Assembly (NCBI GenBank): GCA_963924555.1 | Contig: OZ004582.1 | Location: 7,316,001 to 7,380,000, forward strand | Length of the DNA: 64,000 nt | Direction of reading: 5' to 3' | Source of the DNA: Crambe crambe | Lineage: Eukaryota; Porifera; Demospongiae; Poecilosclerida; Crambeidae | Part shown: one piece after another, positions 42,092-52,102 of the stretch | How the letters are laid out: each line of letters opens with the position of its first letter | Position numbering within the stretch: the first letter of the stretch is position 1 | The notes under the pieces: model-generated | Databases searched by the model: none | The model's input: only the letters and a program-made list of their open reading frames with translations | What the model was told of the DNA's origin: nothing | Position numbers and translations under genes: made by a program

Positions 42092-45000
42092 TCAATTCTC
42101 CAGTAGGGGTTCTCGTAATTCTATTACAGTTTGTGAAACATTCTGTGGTGTAGTAGTAGTGGGTGATGTAACATTATCATCTGCTTCTTTTCTCTTCATA
42201 AAATTGATGAATTTTTTTCGAAAGATGCGGGATACTTTTTTCATCATCCGGTGTTCAGTTACCTTTTTTAAGTACAGATGTTGAAACTGATACAATATGA
42301 TGCCAATCATAGTTACAAACACTATTCCAACTAAAGCATAGACTAGTCCAGTCCCTGTTAGAGACAGAACTGACAAAAGAATGAGATTCATATATATCGA
42401 GCCTTCAATGGGACTGATGCATCTTTTATTGTATATCTTCCCAGTGATCCAATTTATTGATAAAATTCCACTGAAAGTTATTGCAATAGCACCAAAGCTG
42501 TAGTAATTAACACGACTATTTGAAAGTGAGACTGCAATATAGAGAACACAGCGAACAAGCAAGAGAAATCCAGTCCAATAACGAGTGTTTCTCTTGTATG
42601 GGGCATAGTAAGAATCCAGTAGTGGTTTGATCCTGTTCAACCAACGACTGCACTTCCCTTCAGGAATATGATAAAGACAGGGTCCAAGTAAAAGGAGAAA
42701 GGTGTAAGGAAGAAAGAAGAAAATGATAACCAATGAAGTGAATATTACAAGGAGAAGATGCTTTGGGCATAAGTAGGGAACATTGCCATCTCTCGACCAT
42801 ACAACTTTCTTACGATCAGGGTAATCCAAGGAAGCGAATGTGTAAGCATCTATGGCTACCTGCAGTATCCTGCTGTATGACATTAGTAGGAGTGTAGCTA
42901 GGACTGCAATGGGGTTAGTCCCTATTAATTTAGACACTGTCATTGAGTATCTGCTAGTGAGAATGATCAAACCGATTAAGATCCAGATATAAAATGGAAA
43001 AGTGAACTGAAGCCAAGTTTGTATGTATGCATCGAGTCCATTGAAAAAGCATGTCTCTATCCCTAGGTCAAGGTTCAACCAGGCTATGAAGACTGTCAGA
43101 ACATTTACAGCATTGTTAGGGAAAAATAGCCTTCTATTGACTTGTACAATGTTAGCATAGAGTATCAAACTGTTGATCATTCCATAGGCAACTGTTAATC
43201 TAAAAACTGATAAAAAGGCTATGAGGACTATTCCAGCCAATGCGAATGGGATTAATAGACCTAAATAGTGATTTGAACATTGTGCACATCTTGAACTGCC
43301 AAGCTTAAGGCTATAGTTATCACTACACTGTCCACATAGCACTCCAGTACGATGAGAGGCACATTGGGTGTCTAGGTTATCCAAAGGTATATCAACTGTG
43401 TCGGAGGTGCAGTAGTCAGCTGGACAAGAACTGTACAAGATTAAACCTAGATATGAATCATTTGCACTCTTTAATATGCTCATCCAAAATGTGTCAGTTT
43501 CCTTCCTTTTTATGAAATTATTTTCTTTCCTTATAATGCACTGAGCACCATATTTCTCCAGTCGCTTATCACAAACACACTCTTCATCATTTTTCCTGAA
43601 CCCATCCGGACACGGTAGAAATGTCACCTGAACAACTGCTTTAGCTAATCCAGTATCACGACAAGGACCATTTGGATATAATTCCAACTCTCCATAATTA
43701 GAATTCGAGTAAAGAGAGTATCGTAGACTTGAACACTGCCGAGAAGTGATTTGTAATGTTTGGTTGTGTCTGAACCTAATATTTTTACCCAGTGCTGTTA
43801 TATCTGTAGGGATGATGCTCCATCCTTGACCAATAGCTACAAGGGACACATTTAATTCTTGACCTCTTTGAATTTCTATACTTTTCATGTTGCAGTCAAA
43901 GTCATGATGATAAGAGTTGTTATAACAGAAACACAATCGTAACGGTTCAGATTCTATTTCTTCAGTTGACGATGTATTATCTTGTGATAGTATTCGTATG
44001 TAATCATAAGGTGATCTTTTATCTGTAAGATTTCCTTTATTAAGCCAACATATGTCCAGCAATCCTCCATATAAGAAGTTACCACCTTTACCAGCTGAAT
44101 TATAGTATGAATTTATGGCTACTTGTGCTTGTTCTATTTTGCTCTCAAACTGCAGAAAGCAGTTAGGAAACTCCGTATATTCATTATTGCACTGAATAGA
44201 TGTAACAGTATCTCTGTGAAATATTGCTCCTCCATAGTCAGTGGCATTGTTGTGAGACACATTAAGAATCGATGCTAAAAACAAAGTTGCTCCACTTATA
44301 AAATATATAGCTCCACCACTTTGTGCTGAATTGGATGAAAAATTTGCAGCATCATAAAATGCAACTTTCGTATTAATAGCATATAATGCACCACCATCTA
44401 TTTGAGCCTTATTGCTGATGAATGAGGTACTTCCTCTGAAGGATAAAATCCCATACTGTGAGTTAATGGCCCCTCCATTAGTGAGTGCACTGTTGTTATA
44501 GAATAATGTATTGCCACTGAACTCAATTAAGCTACTCCTTGAAACAATTCCTCCTTGATTATTTAAAAATTTTGTAAACCCATTAAAGAATATCCTGCTT
44601 TTTATAGCTCCAATCACTCCATGTTGTAATGTATTGTCTTTGATGATTGTATTCCCATTGAATGACACAGTGCTTTCGTAAATATGCAAAATACTTTTAG
44701 AATAATAAGGGTTTATTTCTCCATTTTTTGAGAAACAATTAGTCCCTTCAAATTCAACTTGATTTCTATGTACTGCTAATGCCACTTCTTCATTACCTGT
44801 GATGTTGATATTTCTCAATGTAACAAGTGTTTCCCTTAGTACAATTGCCCCTGCAAAGTCCCCTAAATTTTCAATAAAGTTTGCAGATATGAAGATATTT
44901 GTTTCAACATTAGTGATATACAACCCTCCACCATTTCTTTTGGCAACATTTTTTATAAAGTTGATATCTGTTCCATTGATTAGTACATGTGATCCAGTCA

Positions 45001-45787
45001 AATACAAACCTCCTCCATTTTTTGCTACATTTTCAGAAAAATTTGCAATGCCAATAATCATAAGTGACCCTCTCCATATGAACACAGCTCCTCCATTCCA
45101 GATGGCACTGTTGTTATTAAGGAAATTATTCCCTGTCATATTTATGATGCTATTTGCACAGTATATTGCTCCTCCATTACTATTAGGTCCTTTTGGTACT
45201 TCATTTCCAATAAAAGTAGTATCTATCAGAGTCAGAGTGGAGTTATCTGTGGCCATGACTGCTCCTCCTCTGATTCCTTCAAAGGTGGTATTGATGATTT
45301 TGATGTTTGAGTGATTCAATTGGACTGCTCTCTCTGTTGTTGCCATATTACCAGTGTTACTTTGGAACACTAAACTGGATAGCAGAATTGCACTTCTTAT
45401 GAAGGCAAGAATGGAAATATTTGTTGATCTAACAAAGTTCAGTCCTTCAATGATAAAATTTGTGACATTATAACAGTGGAGACTGCCACTGCTTAAGATT
45501 ATCACATCATTTGATCTGCTATAGTTTCCCCTCCAAATCATGCTGGATATATTTGAAATCGTTAATGCATTTTGTTGGTTATGATTGCCTGGTAGAAAGA
45601 CGAATGTCGATCCTGTCGTGAAATATCTCATGCTGTCATTGATAAACTCGTCCAAGGTGAGACATGAACCAGGGCAGTTGTGGCTTAGGGAATCGTTTGA
45701 CTTCACATAGTTAGTACTCTGTATTGGAGTACTTAACACTAACATTAGAATAAAAAGAAGTAATTTTGAAGCTGATGTTACCTCCAT
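42092..45787 (-). CDS. Array gene 8: Pmp-type beta-helix multi-pass membrane protein
   Basis: Open frame of 1,231 residues, the right-most copy of the array. MEVTSAS signal peptide, glycosylation-rich beta-helix with one GGAIYC unit, Cys-rich linker (CPDGFRKNDEECVC), TGVLCGQC...CAQC, about nine spans and VIELREPLLEN. It is the most diverged intact copy in the middle of the beta-helix (INPYYSKSILHIYESTVSF), lacks the MSKGYIQ-type segment after SPYDYI, and has a one-residue-longer loop (TEHRMMKKVSRIFRKKF) after the last span. The membrane domain remains nearly the same as in the other copies. It has two copies of the upstream motif (46367-46385 and 46688-46712). Confidence 0.88.
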   Translation of the reverse strand: MEVTSASKLLLFILMLVLSTPIQSTNYVKSNDSLSHNCPGSCLTLDEFINDSMRYFTTGSTFVFLPGNHNQQNALTISNISSMIWRGNYSRSNDVIILSSGSLHCYNVTNFIIEGLNFVRSTNISILAFIRSAILLSSLVFQSNTGNMATTERAVQLNHSNIKIINTTFEGIRGGAVMATDNSTLTLIDTTFIGNEVPKGPNSNGGAIYCANSIINMTGNNFLNNNSAIWNGGAVFIWRGSLMIIGIANFSENVAKNGGGLYLTGSHVLINGTDINFIKNVAKRNGGGLYITNVETNIFISANFIENLGDFAGAIVLRETLVTLRNINITGNEEVALAVHRNQVEFEGTNCFSKNGEINPYYSKSILHIYESTVSFNGNTIIKDNTLQHGVIGAIKSRIFFNGFTKFLNNQGGIVSRSSLIEFSGNTLFYNNSALTNGGAINSQYGILSFRGSTSFISNKAQIDGGALYAINTKVAFYDAANFSSNSAQSGGAIYFISGATLFLASILNVSHNNATDYGGAIFHRDTVTSIQCNNEYTEFPNCFLQFESKIEQAQVAINSYYNSAGKGGNFLYGGLLDICWLNKGNLTDKRSPYDYIRILSQDNTSSTEEIESEPLRLCFCYNNSYHHDFDCNMKSIEIQRGQELNVSLVAIGQGWSIIPTDITALGKNIRFRHNQTLQITSRQCSSLRYSLYSNSNYGELELYPNGPCRDTGLAKAVVQVTFLPCPDGFRKNDEECVCDKRLEKYGAQCIIRKENNFIKRKETDTFWMSILKSANDSYLGLILYSSCPADYCTSDTVDIPLDNLDTQCASHRTGVLCGQCSDNYSLKLGSSRCAQCSNHYLGLLIPFALAGIVLIAFLSVFRLTVAYGMINSLILYANIVQVNRRLFFPNNAVNVLTVFIAWLNLDLGIETCFFNGLDAYIQTWLQFTFPFYIWILIGLIILTSRYSMTVSKLIGTNPIAVLATLLLMSYSRILQVAIDAYTFASLDYPDRKKVVWSRDGNVPYLCPKHLLLVIFTSLVIIFFFLPYTFLLLLGPCLYHIPEGKCSRWLNRIKPLLDSYYAPYKRNTRYWTGFLLLVRCVLYIAVSLSNSRVNYYSFGAIAITFSGILSINWITGKIYNKRCISPIEGSIYMNLILLSVLSLTGTGLVYALVGIVFVTMIGIILYQFQHLYLKKVTEHRMMKKVSRIFRKKFINFMKRKEADDNVTSPTTTTPQNVSQTVIELREPLLEN

Positions 45788-46944
45788 TATTGTAGCTCAG
45801 TACTTGTCCAAGCAAGTTTAGATGAAAAGACAATTTATTTCATCATTGCTATAACCATGCAGCCAGTTCATTTTTATAACACAAGTTAGCTAACTTATAC
45901 ATATGTATTTAGTACTTGTTCCCAAATTCTTTGCAGATGATCTAACAGATCTAAGTAGCTATAGCTCTTATCTTTGTAAGCATCTTGTTGTTCTCAACAT
46001 TAACTGCTCAATTTTCATAAATTATTGGTCTCTTGTGCTGATCGTATATGATTTTCATAAATCCATACTTGGAAATCAGCATTAATCTTAGAAGTAGCAA
46101 TAGAGGAAGACAACCAACATGACTGTTCAGTTTCAATGTTTATACTTGGACTGAGAACAGATGCTTCATCCTTGATAGAACTAGTATAGCACATGGAAAT
46201 TAAATTTTTTTTAAAGGAAATCCATCAGCTAATTAAAGGAAATCCATTAGCTAATTATGAGAGGAAACCTTTGTTGTGATAATCATTATTGGGCCATTAG
46301 CTACAATATTGGAATACAGCTTTCCTTCTGGAAACATTACTAGATCAAAGTAGTATTCAATACACAAAACCTTTGGGAGAAGAAATTATATACATGAATC
46401 AATCCATGTCAGAACTAGCTACTTGATTGTAGCTATCTTAGAGAATGGTGTTGCCAAAGTCTTATCGAACCATCCTGTAATCACACCACCTCCACCATGA
46501 TCCATAATGTAACCAACGTGACTGCTTAGTTTCAATGTTTCAATGGACTATTATTGAAAACAGATAGCTATGAAGTTTTCGAGTAGCTACAAATATGTAC
46601 TGTACATTGCTTTCACAACAGAGGTTTCCTCTCATACTGAATTAGCTAATGGATTTCCTTTTTATTTCACTATCAAAAAAAAAAAAAAAGGAAAAATTTG
46701 GGAGGAGTGAAAATCACATACATGAATGATCTACATCAGAACTACTTGATTGTAGCATGATGCCTGTAATGACACCACCTCCATTTAAGACCACTCCACT
46801 GTGATCCAATAGTAACCTTCCATTGAACTTTGTGCAGCTCCATAATAAAGAGGTTACTTCCATATTCAGACTACTTATTTCTGGCCCATGGATAATTATA
46901 GTAAGCGATGCAATTTGGCAAGAGGATTATTATAATCCACAGCA
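45788..46944. other. 5' flank of array gene 8 and repeats
   Basis: No gene. Two versions of the array upstream motif followed by ACATGAATCAATCCATGTCAGAACTA-type sequence lie at 46367-46440 and 46688-46765, suggesting a local duplication of the upstream region (TAACCAACGTGACTG and GTTTCAATGTT also recur). A 13-A run is at about 46675-46689. Confidence 0.6.
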
Positions 46945-47600
46945 CGTTAAGTTCACCACTAGCAACTCTGATTGGAAATTACAAGTCACTATTTCACCTT
47001 CTCCATAGCTACTTCAGAAAGGTAATTAACTACTATAGAATATTTGTGTAACTCGTGTCTTATATGTGGAACCTCTTTAATTCCTTCTCAGCATGCATTT
47101 ATGTCCAAACACAAATCCTGTTGCTAAATTACAGCTAATGGCTTCCCCACAAGCAATCAGCATTGTTTTGTACAATCAGCACACAAGATATTCATCAATT
47201 CAGATCAAGGGAATTAAGGAAGAAATAGCTATAGAAGACTCTGTACATAGCTAGTATTACAGTAGAAAGGAATTAATCTATGCAGATTTTGATCATAACA
47301 GCTAATGGCAAAATGACTAACTTGGTGACTACTTTTTTGTGTCCAATCAATTAAGCCCCATCAGTTGAGCAGTAATGTCCTATAGTTGTTCAGCTATTCC
47401 ATCATCAAATCACTTATCTTGTTAATCTTGCAGTAAGCAAAGTAGCTAGCTATTTCTCACTTATTAATCCTACCACTTCATCACTCACAGCACAGTGAAT
47501 GGTGGTCTGTGCCCCTTGCCATGGAGACTTAGCAAACAGCTGGCAGTAGAGGAAGTATCTCTGTGGAAAGTTTCAAATGATACAGTAAGACTGTGAGAAG
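46945..47600 (-). pseudogene. Decayed copy of the RDH-like last exon with its flank
   Basis: Parallels 56140-56790: GTTAAGTTCACCACTA..., CCTTCTCAGCATGCATTT, CAGATCAAGGGAATT, then the exon itself at about 47345-47566 (CTCACAGCACAGTGAATGGT, CCATGGAGACTTAGCAAAC, GGAAGTATCTCTGTGG), which corresponds to AKSPWQGAQTTIHCAVSDEVV in the intact gene. The exon has internal losses, so it no longer codes. Only the last exon and its downstream flank are present; the SDR-domain exon is absent. Confidence 0.75.
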
Positions 47601-47865
47601 TTGTTATTTGGGGGGGTTTCATGAATTTATGCCAAAAATATATCCATAACTACCAGGAATGTCATTGTAATTCTATAAATCAAGAGGTCCTCCAGGGTTT
47701 CAGGATTTTGTGGCAGGATCGTCTTTCTAAATTGTTGATTTGTGTATGTGATTAGCAGGTTTAATGCATGATGTGTTTACACTGAAAGTATCTCTAACCA
47801 CTTTAAGCTAATATCCGTCTTTCTATTCCTGCATCTTTTTCACAGATGTTTATGAAACTGAATAC

Positions 47866-48019
47866 AGTGGAACCTCCGATAAAGGACCCTCCAAGAAGAG
47901 GACAACCTCCCAATGAAGGACGCTCTTTCCCATAGCATTAAGTGCATTTTTAACCTCCAAGAAAAGGACAACCTCTCTACAAAGTGGCTGATCCCAAGGT
48001 GTCCATTACTCAGAGGTGG
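47866..48019. mobile_element. AACCTCC dispersed repeat (MITE-like)
   Basis: Begins GTGGAACCTCCGATAAAGGA and ends CCATTACTCAGAGGTGGA, imperfect inverted ends, with internal AAGAAAAGGACAACCTCTCT. Related copies lie in ITFG2 intron 9 (61511-61583) and in a SAAL1 intron (63339-63413). No coding capacity. Confidence 0.55.
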
Positions 48020-48187
48020 AGAAAATTGGTAAATCTTTATCAAACTTAATGAAATGGAATCACCAATAAAAATGATTTAGCTATGGAATAGAAAGAATAG
48101 GAAACTAGCTAATAGTGTGATTTAATATTTATCAGTCATACATAATCTTAAGTGATTTCTGAAGGGGGATACTTACCCCTAGGCCCT

Positions 48188-48665
48188 TCACCCTCACCAC
48201 TATACTTCCTTTTGTCACTATGATTGGATATCACCTTCTCCATACAGCTTCAGAAAAATAGCTAACCAGCTGAACAGATATTGTATAGAACTTTACATGT
48301 AAGTCTCGTATCTTTATACATGGAACCTCTTACTACCTTCTCAGCATCGCATGCATCTTGTTTCCAACATAAATCCAGTTGCTAAATTTTTCAAGTTTCT
48401 CACAATCATTAGCATTATTTGTGAAAATTAGCAAAAAAAAAATACACATAAGATATGTATCAATTCAGATCAAGGGAATGACATAATAGACTATACCAGT
48501 TGAGCACTAACATCCCATAGATGTTCAGCTATTCTATCATCAAAAGCTTCAGGGTTGCTTGGCTCATCACTCACAGCACAGTGAATGGAGTAGAGGAAGT
48601 ACAATGTATCTCTGTGGAAAAATTAATACAGTAAGTACCATGGGAAGTTATTATGTGATTTTCAT
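48188..48665 (-). pseudogene. Second decayed copy of the RDH-like last exon
   Basis: Parallels 56150-56790, with the exon remnant at about 48490-48612: GTTGAGCACTAACATCCCATAGA, TCAGGGTTGCTTGGCT, CTCACAGCACAGTGAATGG, then a jump to GTAGAGGAAGT...ATCTCTGTGG. About 100 bp of the exon are missing in two deletions. It lies 0.6 kb from the first remnant, so the exon-plus-flank unit was duplicated at least twice. Confidence 0.75.
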
Positions 48666-48779
48666 GAAAATAGCTTGATTGCACTTTGCTAGGGCGCTAA
48701 TTCACAGAAAAGTGTGAAAAACCGGCGCATGCGCAAGTAGTGTAGACGCCAGACCCAGTGTCATAATGTTTTGGGGACC

Positions 48780-49000
48780 CCCTATTTCAGGGACCCCCGT
48801 CCCCAAATCTACGTAGATATGGGGATCCCCGTCCCCACATCGACGTAGATATGGGGATCCCAGTCCCTAAATCTATGTAGATATGGGAACCTCCATCCCC
48901 ATATCTACGGTAGATATGGGGACCCCTGCGTAGATATGGGGACCCCTGCGTAGATATGGGGACCCCTGCGTAGATATGGGGACCCCAGCCAAAGTAGCCA
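48780..49000. repeat. GATATGGGGACCCC minisatellite, left block
   Basis: Repeats of GTAGATATGGGGACCCCTGC (about 20 bp) at the right end, preceded by a longer ~40-bp form with ATCCCCGTCCCCA..ATCTACGTAGATATGGGG. The ATCTACGTAGAT word is palindromic, so both strands carry similar sequence. Confidence 0.85.
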
Positions 49001-49299
49001 GATCTGGCCAAGTAGCAATAGTATTGCTAATAGCTAGCTTGGGGAGAAAAAATCAGTCTGGGATCCCCTTTATATTCATATAGTAGTTATAGTAGGTATA
49101 TTTAAACCACTATAGCTAGCTGTTTCAGTTTGGGGCAAGATGTCTGGGGGTGCCTCACTGTCACAAACTGAGACAGAGAGGTAAACAGAGGTTTTCAAAT
49201 AAGCAATCCTTGGCCAGCATTACAAAGGAGCAGATTGCGGATGAGAGACCACCTCGTGAGTAGGAGTAAGATGATAGAAGTGAAGTGGACCATCTAAAG

Positions 49300-49870
49300 G
49301 ATCTGGCCCATATTTATATAGAATGGAGAATGGTACCCATATCTATGTAGATTTGTGGATGGGATATTCTTTGATCAACATGTGATGGGGTCCCCATATC
49401 TATACAATGGAGCATGGTTCCTATAATTATCTATGAAGATTTGTGGATGAGATATCCTTTGATCAACGTACATTTGGGGATGGGGTCCCCATATCTACAG
49501 ATGGAGAAATGGTACCTACAGTATATCTGGATGAGGTATCTTTCTTTGATAAACATACGTTTGGGGATGGGGTCCCCATATCTACAGATGGAGAGAGGCA
49601 TCTTTTTTTGATAAACATACATTTGGGGATGGGGTCCCGGATAGCTACTTAGCTAGCTATAATAATTTAGTGTAGATTCATACATTTGAGGATGGGGTCC
49701 CAGATGAGGTAATTTAAATATTTGGAGATGACTCAGCATAGATTTAGGGATGGGTTTAGATTTACAGATAAGATATTCAGCAACCATTTAATCAGGATGG
49801 TATCCCATCCCAAATCTATGCTGATGTGGATATGTATAGATAGGCCCTTTTGTAAATATGGGGACCCACT
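49300..49870. repeat. GGGGTCCCCATATCTAC minisatellite, right block
   Basis: Longer, imperfect repeats (about 65-70 bp) with TTTGGGGATGGGGTCCCCAT, ATCTACAGATGGAGA and TTGATCAACAT/TTGATAAACATA words, decaying rightward to single GGGATGGGTTTAG elements near 49750. It shares the core with the left block in inverted sense. Short peptides encoded here are repeat artefacts. Confidence 0.8.
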
Positions 49871-50280
49871 CCGTTATTAAATGTACAATGATAATATTAT
49901 TATTTTTGTGTGCTGTGGTGTCGAATTTTTTGTGGATGCCAGTACAGATACTTTATTGAATCTACAGATATATTAGCTATTGGAGGTCGTTAAATCTAGG
50001 TTGGATTTTTGCTGAAAGTGTGGTAGACGAATCTGACCTATTATTATTATTTTTTTTTATATTATTATTATTATTATTATTATTATTGGCGAGCGAGCGA
50101 AGCGAGCGAAGCCCCACACTAATTGGTCAAAATGGAAAATTGCGATATTTATATGTTACACGTACGTCACTCAAAATGCGCATGCGCTTACGCATGCGCA
50201 TGAAATAGCTACTAAGCAACGTCATAATAAGCAATCATTTTCGTTAAGCTTGAAGTTGAAACACTATTGTAGCGAGTATT

Positions 50281-50650
50281 ATGGAACCCAGAGAACCAGA
50301 AAACAAGCGAAGGAGGGCCCCAGAACACCCTCTAGAAACTGACCAGCAAAGAAGAGCGAGACCTCATGAAAGAAATGAAAGAGACAGAGCTAGAAGGAGA
50401 ACAGAGTCAAAGGAACAGAGAAAAACAAGACTAGCAAAGAAATGCGACAGATAGAGCCAGGAGGAGGGAATGTACAGAGTCAGCAGAAGATAATGCTGAA
50501 AGAGCAGAGCAAATGAGAGCTAGAAGGAGAGCAGAGTCAGCAGAACACAGAGCTGCCAGATTACAGCATATGAGGGCTCATTATTTGAGAGACTGGCTAC
50601 TGAGTCTGAACAGGAGTGGTAGCCTGGGTTCAGAGAAGACACTCTAATGC
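50281..50650 (+). pseudogene. STPR-repeat protein remnant
   Basis: From ATG at 50281 a highly charged frame reads MEPREPENKRRRAP, then RRRTESKEQRKTRLAKK, and stops at about 50450. After a one-frame shift the next stretch reads RRRECTESAED, RARRRAESAEHRAARLQHMR. The recurring RRRxESxExRxxRLxxxR is the STPR (score-and-three) repeat, common at the start of Helitron/PIF1-helicase-type mobile-element proteins and in a few DNA-binding proteins. Nothing downstream continues the protein; ATT microsatellites bound the segment. Probably a dead mobile-element fragment. Confidence 0.5.
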
Positions 50651-50789
50651 TAACTGGGAATGCACCAAGTCAGTTAACAACCTGAATAGCTAGATATCGA
50701 AAGTCACTGTTGGGGCTATATAATCATAAGTGAGGGAGGAGCACCACTGGCTGCTTGCTCGCCCAACTAATGCTATACGAGCATCTCTA

Positions 50790-50930
<141 letters not shown>

Positions 50931-51074
50931 TAAAATAAAATAAGCATTATGAAACTAAACAAAATAATAGTAGTAGCTAGTTTTAGTAGTGATTAAAATT
51001 TAAAATTTAATATGGATGAAAATTAATGCAAGCTAGGATAATGTAATTTTGTATTGATAATTTTAATATTAAAC

Positions 51075-52102
51075 CATAGATATAAGATGTTTACGGGATT
51101 GGAAACGAGATCAATATTCACTCCTTTCAAGGCAGTTAAAGTGATATTCTGCCCCTACAGCTCACAGAATAGTACAAGTAAGCTAAGGGGAAGGTATTGA
51201 AGAAGTGAAGAGTCAGAGAGTTGAAGTTGGAGAGTCTGAGGAAGGAAGTTATTAATTATTCATAACTTTTTTCCTTGTAATTATAACTATGAGTACCTAT
51301 CATTGCTCATTATACATTAATTTTATGTGATTGATTTGAAAGAAAGGCCAGAACGACTTTTGGTATTAAAATTAGACATAAATTCATTATTATTATAGCT
51401 AGATAATTTTGCCCCAAAGTTATCCGCCAGTTTCTGCTCAGTTCTCCCTCATCAACATTATTGCAATACTTCCAGCTTTTGGCTGTTGGGTTTTGACACC
51501 ATCCACCTCAAGAATTCGGCTCAGTCAGCTGTCCTGTGGACCCTATGGATATTAGGGGGGAAATATAGTAATCTTGCCATCTCCATAGGATGACTATTGT
51601 ATAGAAAACGAATGCACCAATTCCATTTACTGTTCTATCCTTTCCCTGAAATAACTAATACAGTTGCAATATTGTTAATCTATTTCTTGGGAGAGGGATT
51701 ACAGTTTTAACACCACTTGCAAATGCTAGAGACAATATATGTCAGCTAATACAAAAACCAACATTACTATTCCATGTAGCTAAAGTTTACATGCCTTTTG
51801 ATCAGAAAATGGGCAACAGCAATTGATTCCATCAAGCGTGAGAGGGATTACAGTCCCATTAACCACTACAGTAGTATTTGTAGGAATAAACTTGAAAATC
51901 TGAGCTGAAATTTATTTCATACAGTAAATCTATGCCCTAGTGTATTATAGTATCATTGGCATAAGTCTTACCTCACGGATCTTGTCAGAACAGCAACTTT
52001 GACAAAAGTGCTATGTCATTCAGCTGTCAACGCGCCTCGGTTGTTAGTTGCTAACGAGAGCACGTGATCCGTTTCCAATCCCGTAAACCTCTTATATCTA
52101 TG
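51075..52102. mobile_element. ~1.03-kb element with ~38-bp inverted ends
   Basis: 51075-51113 begins CATAGATATAAGATGTTTAC and 52065-52102 ends GTAAACCTCTTATATCTATG; the arms match with two differences (GATG/GAGG and one base in the inner ACGAGATCA/ACGGATCA). No long open frame lies inside, and no target duplication is evident. A non-autonomous DNA transposon is the best reading; the family is not recognised. Confidence 0.65.

Noticed and set aside
290-45787. Chlamydial or other bacterial contamination explaining the Pmp-like genes
   Set aside because: The polytopic C-terminal domain, AT-rich repeat-laden spacers, SINE-like and MITE insertions and contiguous animal genes argue for host nuclear DNA. 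Lateral origin of the beta-helix part in the deep past is not excluded.
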